Below, one piece after another: positions 7,887 to 15,273 of a stretch of DNA of 64,000 nt. The stretch comes from Niabella insulamsoli. Its GTDB lineage: Bacteria > Bacteroidota > Bacteroidia > Chitinophagales > Chitinophagaceae. How positions within the stretch are numbered: position 1 is the first letter of the stretch; the number at the start of each line of letters is the position of its first letter. The stretch covers positions 434,001-498,000 of the forward strand of contig NZ_CP190246.1 in NCBI RefSeq assembly GCF_039652435.2, read 5' to 3'. Under the pieces are notes generated by a model. The model had not been told where the DNA came from. It was given only the letters and a program-made list of their open reading frames with translations, and did not search any database. Position numbers and translations under genes: made by a program.

Positions 7887-8001
7887 TTCTTCCCAGCCGA
7901 GTCTCACCAATGATTTTGTGAGTTGGCCATGGACTCGGCGTTTAGAATGGAATTTTAACTATACACCGAGTCCCTTTCAGGAGACTCAGCTGAGAAGGAA
8001 G
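7887..8001. repeat. Nested-hairpin repeat, copy 8
   Basis: Same variant as copy 1. Copies 1 and 8 together with block A form a ~158-bp duplication (6062-6219 and 7888-8045). Here block A runs straight into the recG coding frame. Confidence 0.85.
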
Positions 8002-8050
8002 AAAACGCTCGGGTAATATTTGGAATATCTCAACTCCTTAAATTTGCTTT

Positions 8051-10162
8051 ATCTCAAACAAATCCGAAATATTAGCCAGTCCGATCGCTTATTTAAAAGG
8101 CGTAGGACCACAGCGTGCCGAGCTGTTGCAAAAGGAATTGGGCATCTTTACCTTCAACGATCTGCTGCATCATTTCCCTTTTCGGCATGTTGATAAAACA
8201 CAGGTAACGCCTATCGGCAACGCAAGCCCGGCAGAGGAATATATACAGTGTGCAGGCATTTTGGAGCCTTTTCAAATTATAGGGGAAAAGCGTGGCCGCC
8301 GGCTGATTGCGCAGTTGCGGGATAAAACCGGCACGGTAGAACTGGTTTGGTTTAGCGCTATCAGCCTGATCCAAAAAATGTTGCAGCCAGGACAAGCCTA
8401 TATTGTCTATGGAAAATTGAGCTGGTTTTTGTCTAAGCCTCAAATGGTGCACCCGGAAGTGGAAGCCTGGACGCCCGAAAAGCTGGAGGGAAAAGCTTAT
8501 CTCGAACCGGTATATCCCTCCACGGAAAAATTAAAAGCCAAAAATCTGGGTGGCCGGCAAATTGGCAAACTCACCAAAGTGTTGATGCCTCATGTGCGTC
8601 AGCAGGATTTGCCGGAAAACTTCCCCCAGAAAATCCTCGATGATCTTAAGCTAATGTCACGGTTCGATGCTTATCAGCAACTTCATTTTCCTCAAAGCCA
8701 AAAACATTATGAGGCAGCTTTAAGGCGGTTGAAGTTTGAAGAAATTTTTCTGGCCCAGATGCGTATGAATCTGCTGCGTTCGCAGCGCCACCGTTTTTCA
8801 AAAGGGCTGGTTTTTGACAAAGTGGGCGCTTATTTCAACGATTTTTATAATCAATATTTACCCTTTGCATTAACAGGCGCTCAGAAGCGCGTGTTGAAAG
8901 AAATCAGGACAGATACCGCCCGCGGGCGACAGATGAACCGGCTGCTCCAGGGAGATGTGGGCAGCGGCAAGACCATTGTGGCCCTGCTTTGTATGCTGCT
9001 GGCTGCTGATAATGGGTTTCAATCGGTGCTGATGGCGCCTACCGAAATACTAGCGCGACAGCATTTTCAGGGCATTTCCGACCTGCTGCTTCCGATGGAT
9101 ATCGGCGTGGCGCTGTTGACCGGATCGGTTAAAGGAAAGGAGCGAAAGGCCATTTTGCAGGGCGTTGTTGACGGGTCGGTCCGGTTGCTGATCGGGACGC
9201 ACGCCGTTATTGAAGATGCGGTTCAATTTGAAAACCTCGGACTGGTGATCGTGGATGAGCAGCACCGCTTCGGGGTGGCGCAGCGGGCGCGCCTTTGGGA
9301 AAAAAACGAAATTCCTCCACATGTGCTGGTAATGACGGCCACGCCGATTCCGCGTACGCTGGCAATGACAGCTTATGGCGATCTGGATTATAGTGTGATT
9401 GATGAGTTGCCGCCGGGCAGGCAGCCGGTTCAGACCGTGCACCGCTTTGACCAGGATAGAAGCCAGGTGATGGAATTTTTAAAAACAGAAATCGCTTTGG
9501 GCAGGCAGGTGTATATCATATTCCCTTTGATCGAAGAAAGCGATAAACTGAATTATGAAAACCTGATGCGCGGTTACGACGAGATTAAAACCTATTTCCC
9601 TGAACCGGAATATTGGATCAGTATGGTGCACGGTAAACAACCTGCCGCACAGAAGGAATTGAATATGCAGCGCTTCGTGCAACACGATACGCAAATTATG
9701 GTTTCCACAACCGTTATCGAAGTGGGGGTTAATGTGCCCAATGCTTCGGTGATGGTCATAGAAAGTGCGGAGAAATTCGGACTGTCCCAGCTTCACCAGC
9801 TGCGCGGAAGGGTGGGACGCGGTGCAGAAAAAAGTTATTGCATTTTGCTCACCGGCCGGAAATTGGGAAACGACGCCCGCGAGCGCATGAAAATAATGAC
9901 CTCCACGAATAATGGTTTTGTTATTGCCGAGAAAGACCTCGAGTTGCGCGGTCCCGGCGATATTGAAGGCACCCGCCAAAGCGGTGTGCTCAATTTTAAA
10001 CTCGCCAATATCGTCAATGACCGGGCAATGGTTGAAGTAGCCAAAAAAGTGACGGAAGCAATTTTGACGGATGACCCCGAGCTAACGATGCCCGAGAATG
10101 AACCGCTAAAAGCCTTTCTTCAATCTCAAAAGGGAAAGACCATTTGGAGCAAAATTTCTTAA
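8051..10162 (+). CDS. recG: ATP-dependent DNA helicase RecG (no canonical start codon)
   Basis: RecG remodels stalled forks and branch-migrates Holliday junctions. Visible parts are the N-terminal wedge/OB region, Walker A GDVGSGKT, the DEQH box in VIVDEQHRFG, MTATPIPRTLAMT, and the C-terminal QLHQLRGRVGRG. The first usable canonical start is TTG at 8126 (678 aa), but conserved family sequence continues upstream: SPIAYLKGVGPQRAELLQKE includes the N-terminal GVGP motif. The frame reaches back to ATC at 8051, which would give a start of (M)SNKSEILASPIAYLKG and a normal length of 703 residues; the frame is stopped by TAA at 8039. So either ATC is used, an ATG was lost, or there is a base error. 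The repeat mosaic's block A ends 6 bp upstream. Confidence 0.93.
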   Translation: MSNKSEILASPIAYLKGVGPQRAELLQKELGIFTFNDLLHHFPFRHVDKTQVTPIGNASPAEEYIQCAGILEPFQIIGEKRGRRLIAQLRDKTGTVELVWFSAISLIQKMLQPGQAYIVYGKLSWFLSKPQMVHPEVEAWTPEKLEGKAYLEPVYPSTEKLKAKNLGGRQIGKLTKVLMPHVRQQDLPENFPQKILDDLKLMSRFDAYQQLHFPQSQKHYEAALRRLKFEEIFLAQMRMNLLRSQRHRFSKGLVFDKVGAYFNDFYNQYLPFALTGAQKRVLKEIRTDTARGRQMNRLLQGDVGSGKTIVALLCMLLAADNGFQSVLMAPTEILARQHFQGISDLLLPMDIGVALLTGSVKGKERKAILQGVVDGSVRLLIGTHAVIEDAVQFENLGLVIVDEQHRFGVAQRARLWEKNEIPPHVLVMTATPIPRTLAMTAYGDLDYSVIDELPPGRQPVQTVHRFDQDRSQVMEFLKTEIALGRQVYIIFPLIEESDKLNYENLMRGYDEIKTYFPEPEYWISMVHGKQPAAQKELNMQRFVQHDTQIMVSTTVIEVGVNVPNASVMVIESAEKFGLSQLHQLRGRVGRGAEKSYCILLTGRKLGNDARERMKIMTSTNNGFVIAEKDLELRGPGDIEGTRQSGVLNFKLANIVNDRAMVEVAKKVTEAILTDDPELTMPENEPLKAFLQSQKGKTIWSKIS

Positions 10163-10190
10163 AAGGGCGGCCAGGCGCAGCCGGACCGCC
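10161..10190 (-). terminator. Hairpin between recG and the convergent outer-membrane gene
   Basis: GGCGGCC and GGACCGCC form a stem with one bulge; on the minus strand it is followed by CTTTTAAG. It probably serves the leftward gene ending at 10205. Confidence 0.45.
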
Positions 10191-10204
10191 GCTATGGATA
10201 GGGT

Positions 10205-10789
10205 TTAAAAGTTTTTAGAAATTCCAATATTGAAGGTTTTGCCGAAGTTGACGCCGAATTGTCCTGATCGGAGATTAGCTGGCGCATGCTTATAGGATGA
10301 CATTTCATACTCAATGCCGCCGAAGTCCAGGTTCAGCCCAAATCCATTTTTAACATTGATAAAGACTGCAGGAAAAAGTTTTGAGGAAACCCCTCTCAGG
10401 TCACTGCCATCGGTTCTTTTATACTGGCCCTCCAATTGGCCAAAAAGTGAGAAGATGTCAGACAATTGATGGGTGTAGCGCACGAAGGGGCCGAATCCGT
10501 AAGAAGTGTGCCTGCCTGCGTAGTTCATAGGGCTAACATACTTTTCTTTTGTCCAATCCAGCGATCCTGTTACACCGGCAGTCCAGTTTTTATCAAACTG
10601 GTACCCCACAAAAGGATTGATGGCAAAGTTGGTGGACCTGGAAATGCTGTAAAACTGATCATTAATAAAGACATGCTGATTCTTTAAAGTGCTGAAGCTG
10701 GTATTACCACCCACGAGAACGGTGCCTTTTTGGGCATTTGCCGCAACGGCCATAAGAAAGCTAAAAATGCTTAACTGAATTTTTCTCAT
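10205..10789 (-). CDS. Outer-membrane beta-barrel protein
   Basis: A 194-residue exported protein. It begins MRKIQLSIFSFLMAVAANAQ, a typical signal peptide cleaved after the Ala. The mature part alternates short polar turns with amphipathic strands (FAINPFVGYQFDKNWTAGVT, YGFGPFVRYTHQL, FGVNFGKTFNIGISKNF) and ends in an aromatic residue, as expected of an eight-stranded barrel folded by BamA. It resembles the 'outer membrane beta-barrel / porin family' proteins abundant in Bacteroidota. No substrate can be assigned. It is convergent with recG and lies alone, so no operon context helps. Confidence 0.75.
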   Translation of the reverse strand: MRKIQLSIFSFLMAVAANAQKGTVLVGGNTSFSTLKNQHVFINDQFYSISRSTNFAINPFVGYQFDKNWTAGVTGSLDWTKEKYVSPMNYAGRHTSYGFGPFVRYTHQLSDIFSLFGQLEGQYKRTDGSDLRGVSSKLFPAVFINVKNGFGLNLDFGGIEYEMSSYKHAPANLRSGQFGVNFGKTFNIGISKNF

Positions 10790-11101
10790 AAAAGTTAATT
10801 TTTAAATTTGGCGGCAAAATAGGGCGCATATCATATCAAAAAATATATACAATTGTTAATTTGCAGAATGTTGTGAAATTGAAACGGTTGTGTGTTTTTA
10901 TCAACTCAAACAAACTTCAGTAAAATTGGAAGACAGGCGCCACTGGAATCATTAGTCTTGGGTTTTAGCTGGTTTTTCTATTAACAAAAAGCAGGATTTA
11001 ATGAGCTAGCGAAAAAACTTGTAAAACCGCGCAGTTTGGCATAAATTTAAATACCTTAACGCTTGTTAAGCCATTTAAATTCAATCTTAAAAATATCGAT
11101 T
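10790..11101. other. 312-bp intergenic region without a recognised gene
   Basis: AT-rich spacer between two divergent genes. It has a weak -7-like TAAATTTA at about 11043 in front of the rightward gene. No RNA gene, repeat or convincing ORF was seen. Confidence 0.4.
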
Positions 11102-11491
11102 ATGAAACTATCTGAATTAAGACCTGGCGACTGGGTATTGTTAAATGATAACGGCGTGGAAAGAGAAGGCACTGTTTTACGGATCAGTAATGAGGATAAC
11201 AAAGTTTGTGTCAATAACGGTATACAGGACTTTTGGTACGAACTGGGCGATATTAAACCTGTACCGCTTGCTGAAAAACATTTGCTTGAATTGGGATTTG
11301 AAAAACTCGAAGCGGATGGGGGTGCGAAATATGGTAAAGGCGCTTTCCGCGTTCACACGCCTTCGGAAACGGACTTTTCAAAAGTAGAAGCCTGGTACCG
11401 CGAAGACAAAAGGTTTTTTGATCATCCCATTACCGTGCATCACCTGCAAAATATCCATCTCGATATGACCAAAGTGCAACTCGAAGCATAG
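11102..11491 (+). CDS. Conserved hypothetical protein
   Basis: A 129-residue soluble protein beginning MKLSELRPGDWVLLNDNGVE. This ATG is preferred over one 39 bp upstream because the extra 13 residues (MLSHLNSILKISI) do not look conserved and the downstream start gives a clean N-terminal beta-barrel-like segment. The middle (QDFWYELGDIKPVPLAEKHL) and the C-terminal HPITVHHLQNIHLDMTKV are recognisable from uncharacterised proteins of Bacteroidota that sit near phage-like or housekeeping genes; function is unknown. No signal peptide, membrane segment or catalytic motif is visible. It is monocistronic with a strong shared terminator behind it. Confidence 0.7.
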   Translation: MKLSELRPGDWVLLNDNGVEREGTVLRISNEDNKVCVNNGIQDFWYELGDIKPVPLAEKHLLELGFEKLEADGGAKYGKGAFRVHTPSETDFSKVEAWYREDKRFFDHPITVHHLQNIHLDMTKVQLEA

Positions 11492-11514
11492 TACTGCACA
11501 AATCAATTTTATAT

Positions 11515-11548
11515 AAAAGCCGGCCGCAGTCCATTGCAGCCGGCTTTC
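11515..11548. terminator. Bidirectional terminator between convergent genes
   Basis: AAAAGCCGGC and GCCGGCTTT form a strong stem with AT-rich sides on both strands. Confidence 0.75.
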
Positions 11549-11566
11549 TGCTTGCATCAGTTTTGC

Positions 11567-12814
11567 TTATCGGGCGATGACTTTTAACGTCCGCGAGTAG
11601 GTAAAGGATCCGTTGATATCTTCGACCGCAATCCTGATAAAAGCGTGTGGGTTTTCCGGAGATACTTCCACACTACGCGGCTTTTTGCTGCAGCCTGCTA
11701 TAGCAAGAAGCAGGACAAAGGCGGCGGCGACGGCCCCAAAGCTCAGCTTGCTTTTTCTTTTATAAAACAAACTGCTCAATAATGCCGCCAATAAAATTGC
11801 TATAAACGCCATGGAAATGTTTAATAAACGTTTGGCCGACAAATCATAATTGAAATCGTATTGCAAGGTTTGCGAAGAGGCGCCCTCGTTGGCTTTGGTT
11901 GGAACTGTTCCTAACCGCGTAAAATTTTTGCCGTCCGCGGTAGCTTCGATATGAAAGGCCTTCATATTCATTTCAGATGCGGTCGTCCATCTCACCGATA
12001 AAATTCCGTTGTCCTCGTTCAGGGTTGCTGTTATTTCTTTGAACATAGCAGGCAACGCATCATTATTTTCATCCGCAATGGTGCTGGCCTGGCCACAACT
12101 GCTTTGCGACAGCCCGGTCGGCCAGTTAGCGCCGGTGCAGGTAGCTTCTGTGGCGTTGGGCCCGCAATAGGTGGCGGAGCCGGGTGAAATGAGATCCACG
12201 TCGGAGAGCGCCAGCCAATGGATCTGGCTTTCCGAAGCCACGGGTGCGCCAGCTGCCCCTGAAGCAGTGGCTTTTGTAATAAAATGGGCGTAGGCATTGG
12301 TGGTGCCGGTAAAATCAACCGTCGCGTAGCTCACGGCCTGCTGGCTATAGGGGCCGCAAATCTCCATTACGCTTCCGTTGTCCTGCTGAATGCTGGCAGT
12401 ATTGGCGCTGGAAGGGTTGCTGGCCGTAGGATCGGAAACGCTGAGCGACCCGGTAATCGAAAAATAAGAGAAACGGCCCAGTTTAAGCAAGCTTGAAACA
12501 TCCAGCGTAGATCCGATACTCGCGCCGCCATTGAAAACAACGCCAGCGCCATCGCGAACGTCGAGCGTGCCAAAAATCTCGATGGATCCGGCTCCCTGTA
12601 GCTCCACACCGGGCATAAGAATCAACGTCGCTCCGTTTTGAATTTGTATATTCACCACGCCCGCCAGGTCGGAATTCAGGCAATAAGTGTTTCCGGAGAC
12701 TAGCGGGTATTGACCGGTATACGGGATAGAACCCGAGGGGCATTGCGCCTGGGATTGAAGGGAAAATAATGCAAGCAGGCAGACAAGCGCTGGCCAAAAA
12801 TGTAACTTTTTCAT
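11567..12814 (-). CDS. Exported beta-helix-like protein with C-terminal membrane segments
   Basis: A 415-residue protein with a signal peptide ending LFSLQSQA before QCPSGSIPYTGQYPL. Residues ~35-140 hold regularly spaced short strands (NIQIQNGATLILMPGVELQG, SIEIFGTLDVRDGAGVVFNG), the pattern of a right-handed parallel beta-helix. A fibronectin-like or sorting-type region with SVRWTTASEMNMKAFHIEAT follows, which is common in Bacteroidota secreted proteins just before the C-terminus. Unusually, two hydrophobic helices then occur (FIAILLAALLSSLFY and FGAVAAAFVLLLAIAG) ahead of a lipobox-like AIAGC and a short tail. It might be a membrane-anchored adhesin-like protein; the function is not recognised. 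No operon partner. Confidence 0.65.
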   Translation of the reverse strand: MKKLHFWPALVCLLALFSLQSQAQCPSGSIPYTGQYPLVSGNTYCLNSDLAGVVNIQIQNGATLILMPGVELQGAGSIEIFGTLDVRDGAGVVFNGGASIGSTLDVSSLLKLGRFSYFSITGSLSVSDPTASNPSSANTASIQQDNGSVMEICGPYSQQAVSYATVDFTGTTNAYAHFITKATASGAAGAPVASESQIHWLALSDVDLISPGSATYCGPNATEATCTGANWPTGLSQSSCGQASTIADENNDALPAMFKEITATLNEDNGILSVRWTTASEMNMKAFHIEATADGKNFTRLGTVPTKANEGASSQTLQYDFNYDLSAKRLLNISMAFIAILLAALLSSLFYKRKSKLSFGAVAAAFVLLLAIAGCSKKPRSVEVSPENPHAFIRIAVEDINGSFTYSRTLKVIAR

Positions 12815-12925
12815 GAGTAAGATTTTATCAGGTTGGAGACAGGCGGACAGCCGTAATATAAATTACGCAAAATGGCCGGTTTGCCAAAAAAGTCGAGAAA
12901 GTTTCATTTTTAAATACTTTCTCCT

Positions 12926-12933
12926 TATCTTTG
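12926..12933 (+). promoter_or_regulatory. Bacteroidota -7 box upstream of infA
   Basis: TATCTTTG matches TAnnTTTG exactly, 17 bp before the infA ATG, so the leader would be about 12 nt. It likely drives the ribosomal/rpoA operon. Confidence 0.6.
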
Positions 12934-12949
12934 CACCCCTAAAATTTTT

Positions 12950-13171
12950 ATGGCTAAACAACCCTTAATAAAACAAGACGGTGTCATTCTGGAAGCCTTG
13001 TCCAACGCAATGTTCAGGGTAAAACTGGATAATGGACATGAAATTTTAGCGACCATATCAGGAAAAATGAGGATGCATTATATCCGGATTTTGCCTGGTG
13101 ACAAAGTAGGATTGGAAATGTCGCCTTACGATTTAACCCGCGGGCGTATCAATTTTAGGTATAAAAATTAA
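12950..13171 (+). CDS. infA: Translation initiation factor IF-1
   Basis: A 73-residue S1/OB-fold protein that occupies the ribosomal A site during initiation. It matches IF-1 end to end, with DGVILEALSNAMFRVKLDNG, HEILATISGKMRMHYIRILP and GDKVGLEMSPYDLTRGRINF. Length is canonical. It is first in the operon infA-rpmJ-rpsM-rpsK-rpsD-rpoA-rplQ; rpmJ follows after 25 bp. In many genomes secY and map come directly before infA; here an unrelated leftward gene lies upstream, so the spc-type part of the cluster is elsewhere or more distant. Confidence 0.97.
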   Translation: MAKQPLIKQDGVILEALSNAMFRVKLDNGHEILATISGKMRMHYIRILPGDKVGLEMSPYDLTRGRINFRYKN

Positions 13172-13196
13172 GCTTCAAATCTTAAAAACAAAAAAG

Positions 13197-13313
13197 ATGA
13201 GAGTAAGAGCATCAATAAAAAAACGCAGCGCGGATTGCAAAATTGTACGCCGTAAAGGAAAGCTGTACATTATCAACAAAAAGAATCCCCGCTTCAAGCA
13301 GCGCCAGGGATAA
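13197..13313 (+). CDS. rpmJ: 50S ribosomal protein L36
   Basis: A 38-residue basic protein, MRVRASIKKRSADCKIVRRK then GKLYIINKKNPRFKQRQG, that matches bacterial L36. Its length and its location between infA and rpsM are exactly as expected. The sequence retains one cysteine (C14) but not the full zinc-ribbon set, so it is the zinc-independent type seen in Bacteroidota. It was too short to be found by a simple long-ORF scan. Confidence 0.95.
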   Translation: MRVRASIKKRSADCKIVRRKGKLYIINKKNPRFKQRQG

Positions 13314-13352
13314 TTGAAATCAGACTTTTAAATTCAGACTTAAAATTAAAAT

Positions 13353-13733
13353 ATGGCTCGTATTGCCGGTGTTGACTTACCAAAAAATAAAAGGGGCGAA
13401 ATAGGTTTGACCTATATCTACGGAATTGGCCCTTCTACGGCTAAATACATTCTTGATAAGAACAGTATTGACCGTAACAAAAAAGTAAATGATTGGAACG
13501 ATGACGATCTTAATGCCATCCGTACCACCATTACCGAAGAGTTAAAGGTAGAAGGACAACTGCGCAGCGAAACCCAGATGAACATTAAGCGTTTGCTGGA
13601 TATCGCCTGCTACCGTGGTCTTCGTCACAGAAAAGGTTTGCCCGTTCGTGGTCAGCGTACTAAAACAAATAGCCGCACACGTAAAGGTAAACGTAAGACT
13701 GTTGCTGGTAAGAAAAAAGCAGCTAAGAAGTAA
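13353..13733 (+). CDS. rpsM: 30S ribosomal protein S13
   Basis: A 126-residue small-subunit head protein that contacts the initiator tRNA. Diagnostic sequence includes MARIAGVDLPKNKRGEIGLT, YIYGIGPSTAKYILDK, the CYRGLRHRKGLPVRGQRTKT segment and a lysine-rich tail. Length is normal. It lies 39 bp after rpmJ. The 182-bp gap to rpsK is longer than usual within this operon and contains a hairpin. Confidence 0.97.
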   Translation: MARIAGVDLPKNKRGEIGLTYIYGIGPSTAKYILDKNSIDRNKKVNDWNDDDLNAIRTTITEELKVEGQLRSETQMNIKRLLDIACYRGLRHRKGLPVRGQRTKTNSRTRKGKRKTVAGKKKAAKK

Positions 13734-13746
13734 TTAGCAAATAGCA

Positions 13747-13795
13747 ATAGGCTGTAGGCCGTAAGTAGTAAAGATGCTTACGGCTTAAAGCCTAT
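13747..13795 (+). promoter_or_regulatory. Hairpin in the rpsM-rpsK spacer
   Basis: ATAGGCT pairs with AGCCTAT, and GCCGTAAG with CTTACGGC, giving a two-part stem around TAGTAAAGATG. There is no T-run after it, so it is more likely an RNA-processing or regulatory element than a terminator. Confidence 0.45.
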
Positions 13796-13915
13796 CAGCA
13801 TTATATGCACCAGTTATAACCTGATCGATTACGGAAGCCCCGGTGCAGGAAAAGGGTCGACAGGGGTTCGCATAAAGCGGATTTTATTTTTAAATTAGAT
13901 TACCTCAGTTTTCTC

Positions 13916-14326
13916 ATGGCAAAAGGACAAAAAGGACAGCTCAGCGCTAAAGCTGCCGCAAAGAAAAGAATCGTAAAAGTAGACGCTTTTGGCGATGCGC
14001 ACATTTCAGCAACATTTAACAACATTATTATCAGCCTTACCAACAAGTCTGGCCAGGTGATTTCCTGGAGCAGCGCCGGTAAAATGGGCTTCCGCGGTTC
14101 TAAAAAGAACACACCTTATGCAGCTCAAATGGCTGCCGCTGATGCTGCAAAAGTAGCGTTGGACGCAGGTTTGAAAAGAGTAGATGTATATGTAAAAGGC
14201 CCGGGTTCGGGTAGAGAAGGAGCGATCCGCTCGCTTTCTCAAAATGGTATCGAGATCGTTACCATCAAAGACGTTACGCCGCTTCCGCACAACGGATGCC
14301 GGCCTCCTAAAAAGAGAAGAGTATAA
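13916..14326 (+). CDS. rpsK: 30S ribosomal protein S11
   Basis: A 136-residue platform protein. After a lysine/alanine-rich N-terminus it matches S11 with DAFGDAHISATFNNIIISLT, SWSSAGKMGFRGSKKNTPYA, VYVKGPGSGREGAIRSLSQN and the C-terminal DVTPLPHNGCRPPKKRRV. Length is slightly longer than the Escherichia coli form because of the N-terminal extension. It is followed by a 249-bp spacer before rpsD that holds a strong inverted repeat. Confidence 0.97.
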   Translation: MAKGQKGQLSAKAAAKKRIVKVDAFGDAHISATFNNIIISLTNKSGQVISWSSAGKMGFRGSKKNTPYAAQMAAADAAKVALDAGLKRVDVYVKGPGSGREGAIRSLSQNGIEIVTIKDVTPLPHNGCRPPKKRRV

Positions 14327-14445
14327 GCCCACTTAAATCCTCCAAGGGGAGGACTTGTGAAGCTCAAAATATTTTTAAGTTCTTTATATAAAATAGGATC
14401 AGGATTTTTTAATAATGATTCTATGGCCAAATTTTAACGACCCCG

Positions 14446-14471
14446 CAAGCCCTCCTGTTTGGGAGGGCTTG
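14446..14471 (+). promoter_or_regulatory. Strong inverted repeat in the rpsK-rpsD spacer
   Basis: CAAGCCCTCC and GGAGGGCTTG are perfectly complementary around a short loop. No T-run follows, so it could be an attenuator-like or protein-binding structure in the operon leader of rpsD; S4 commonly autoregulates this operon in other bacteria. Confidence 0.5.
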
Positions 14472-14575
14472 GGTGGGCCGCTTCATTTCAAAAAAGGGTA
14501 CGCAATTCATTTTTTATAAAGCTTTTTACTGATTGTTGTACCGGTTTCAAAAAAAGCTTAAATGAAAGTATAATT

Positions 14576-15181
14576 ATGGCACGTTACAATGGTCCTAAGA
14601 CCAAGATCTCCCGTATTTTCGGAGAGCCTATTTTAGGTAATGGTAAATGGTTGGGTAAAAACAGCAACCCTCCCGGTCAACACGGTGAAAAGCGCAAGCG
14701 TAAAACTTTAGGTGAATACGCGTTGCAGCTGCGCGAAAAGCAAAAAGCAAAATACACTTATGGTGTTTTGGAAAAGCAATTCCGCAAAACCTACGAAGAA
14801 GCGAATCGTCGCAAAGGTGTAACCGGTGATAACCTTATCAAATTACTTGAATCTCGTTTAGACAACACTGTATTCCGCATGGGCATCGCGCCAAGCCGCC
14901 CTGCTGCACGCCAACTGGTGAGCCACAAGCACATTGAAGTAAATGGCGAAGTGGTGAACATTCCCAGCTATCTGTTGAAAGCAGGTGATGTGATCACGAT
15001 CAAAGAAGGAAGCAAAAACCGCACATCTATCACAAGCGTGGTAGCTGCAAAAAATCCTAAATATTCGTGGTTGGATTTTAACGAGACTACTTTTACTGGT
15101 ACTTTCATTACTTATCCTGAAAGGGAAAATGTTCCTGAAAACATCAAGGAGCAACTGATCGTAGAATTGTACAACAAGTAA
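14576..15181 (+). CDS. rpsD: 30S ribosomal protein S4
   Basis: A 201-residue primary rRNA-binding protein. The start is the ATG giving MARYNGPKTKISRIFGEPIL; an upstream in-frame ATG at 14459 would add 39 residues with no resemblance to S4. The S4 RNA-binding domain is visible as ESRLDNTVFRMGIAPSRPAA followed by RQLVSHKHIEVNGEVVNIPS. Length is normal. S4 is a known translational repressor of its own operon in other bacteria, and the structured spacer just upstream makes that plausible here. Confidence 0.97.
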   Translation: MARYNGPKTKISRIFGEPILGNGKWLGKNSNPPGQHGEKRKRKTLGEYALQLREKQKAKYTYGVLEKQFRKTYEEANRRKGVTGDNLIKLLESRLDNTVFRMGIAPSRPAARQLVSHKHIEVNGEVVNIPSYLLKAGDVITIKEGSKNRTSITSVVAAKNPKYSWLDFNETTFTGTFITYPERENVPENIKEQLIVELYNK

Positions 15182-15273
15182 TTTTTAGTGAATTGAGGTA
15201 GTGAGCTTCGGGAGTTTTCCCAGGCGGTATCACTAACGGCTATTTCGCTATTCACCATTATCAAAAATAAAAT

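Larger units (their letters stand above)
6062..8045. repeat. Repeat mosaic between sigma factor and recG: eight ~110-bp nested-hairpin repeats plus duplicated flanks
   Basis: The spacer contains eight direct, same-orientation copies of a ~110-bp repeat, irregularly spaced. Each has an outer inverted repeat (arms like TTCCTTCCCAGCCGAGTCTC and GAGACTCGGCTGAAAAGGAA), a small CCAA/TTGG hairpin and a perfect inner inverted repeat GGACTCGGCGT/ACGCCGAGTCC around an ~18-nt loop. Three kinds of inter-repeat block also recur: block A (6176 and 8002), block B, the sigma gene tail and terminator (6331 and 7541), and block C (6491 and 7818). One broken gene lies between copies 5 and 6. No transposase is present. 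It could be a MITE-like family, a structured RNA family or an amplified regulatory element; the sequence alone does not decide. Confidence 0.9.

Noticed and set aside
6062..8001. The repeat cluster considered as a CRISPR array
   Set aside because: Units are ~110 bp with strong internal palindromes, spacing ranges from 9 bp to over 600 bp, inter-repeat blocks are themselves duplicated, and no cas genes are present.
6062..8045. The repeats as terminal inverted repeats of an insertion sequence
   Set aside because: No transposase gene or fragment is visible, all copies are in the same orientation, and no target-site duplications were found at the borders.
9479..9979. 166-residue leftward open frame
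   Set aside because: Antisense to the helicase domain of recG, no domain or start context.
14459..14575. 39-residue N-terminal extension of S4
   Set aside because: The S4 family begins at MARYNGP; the extension runs through the inverted repeat of the spacer.
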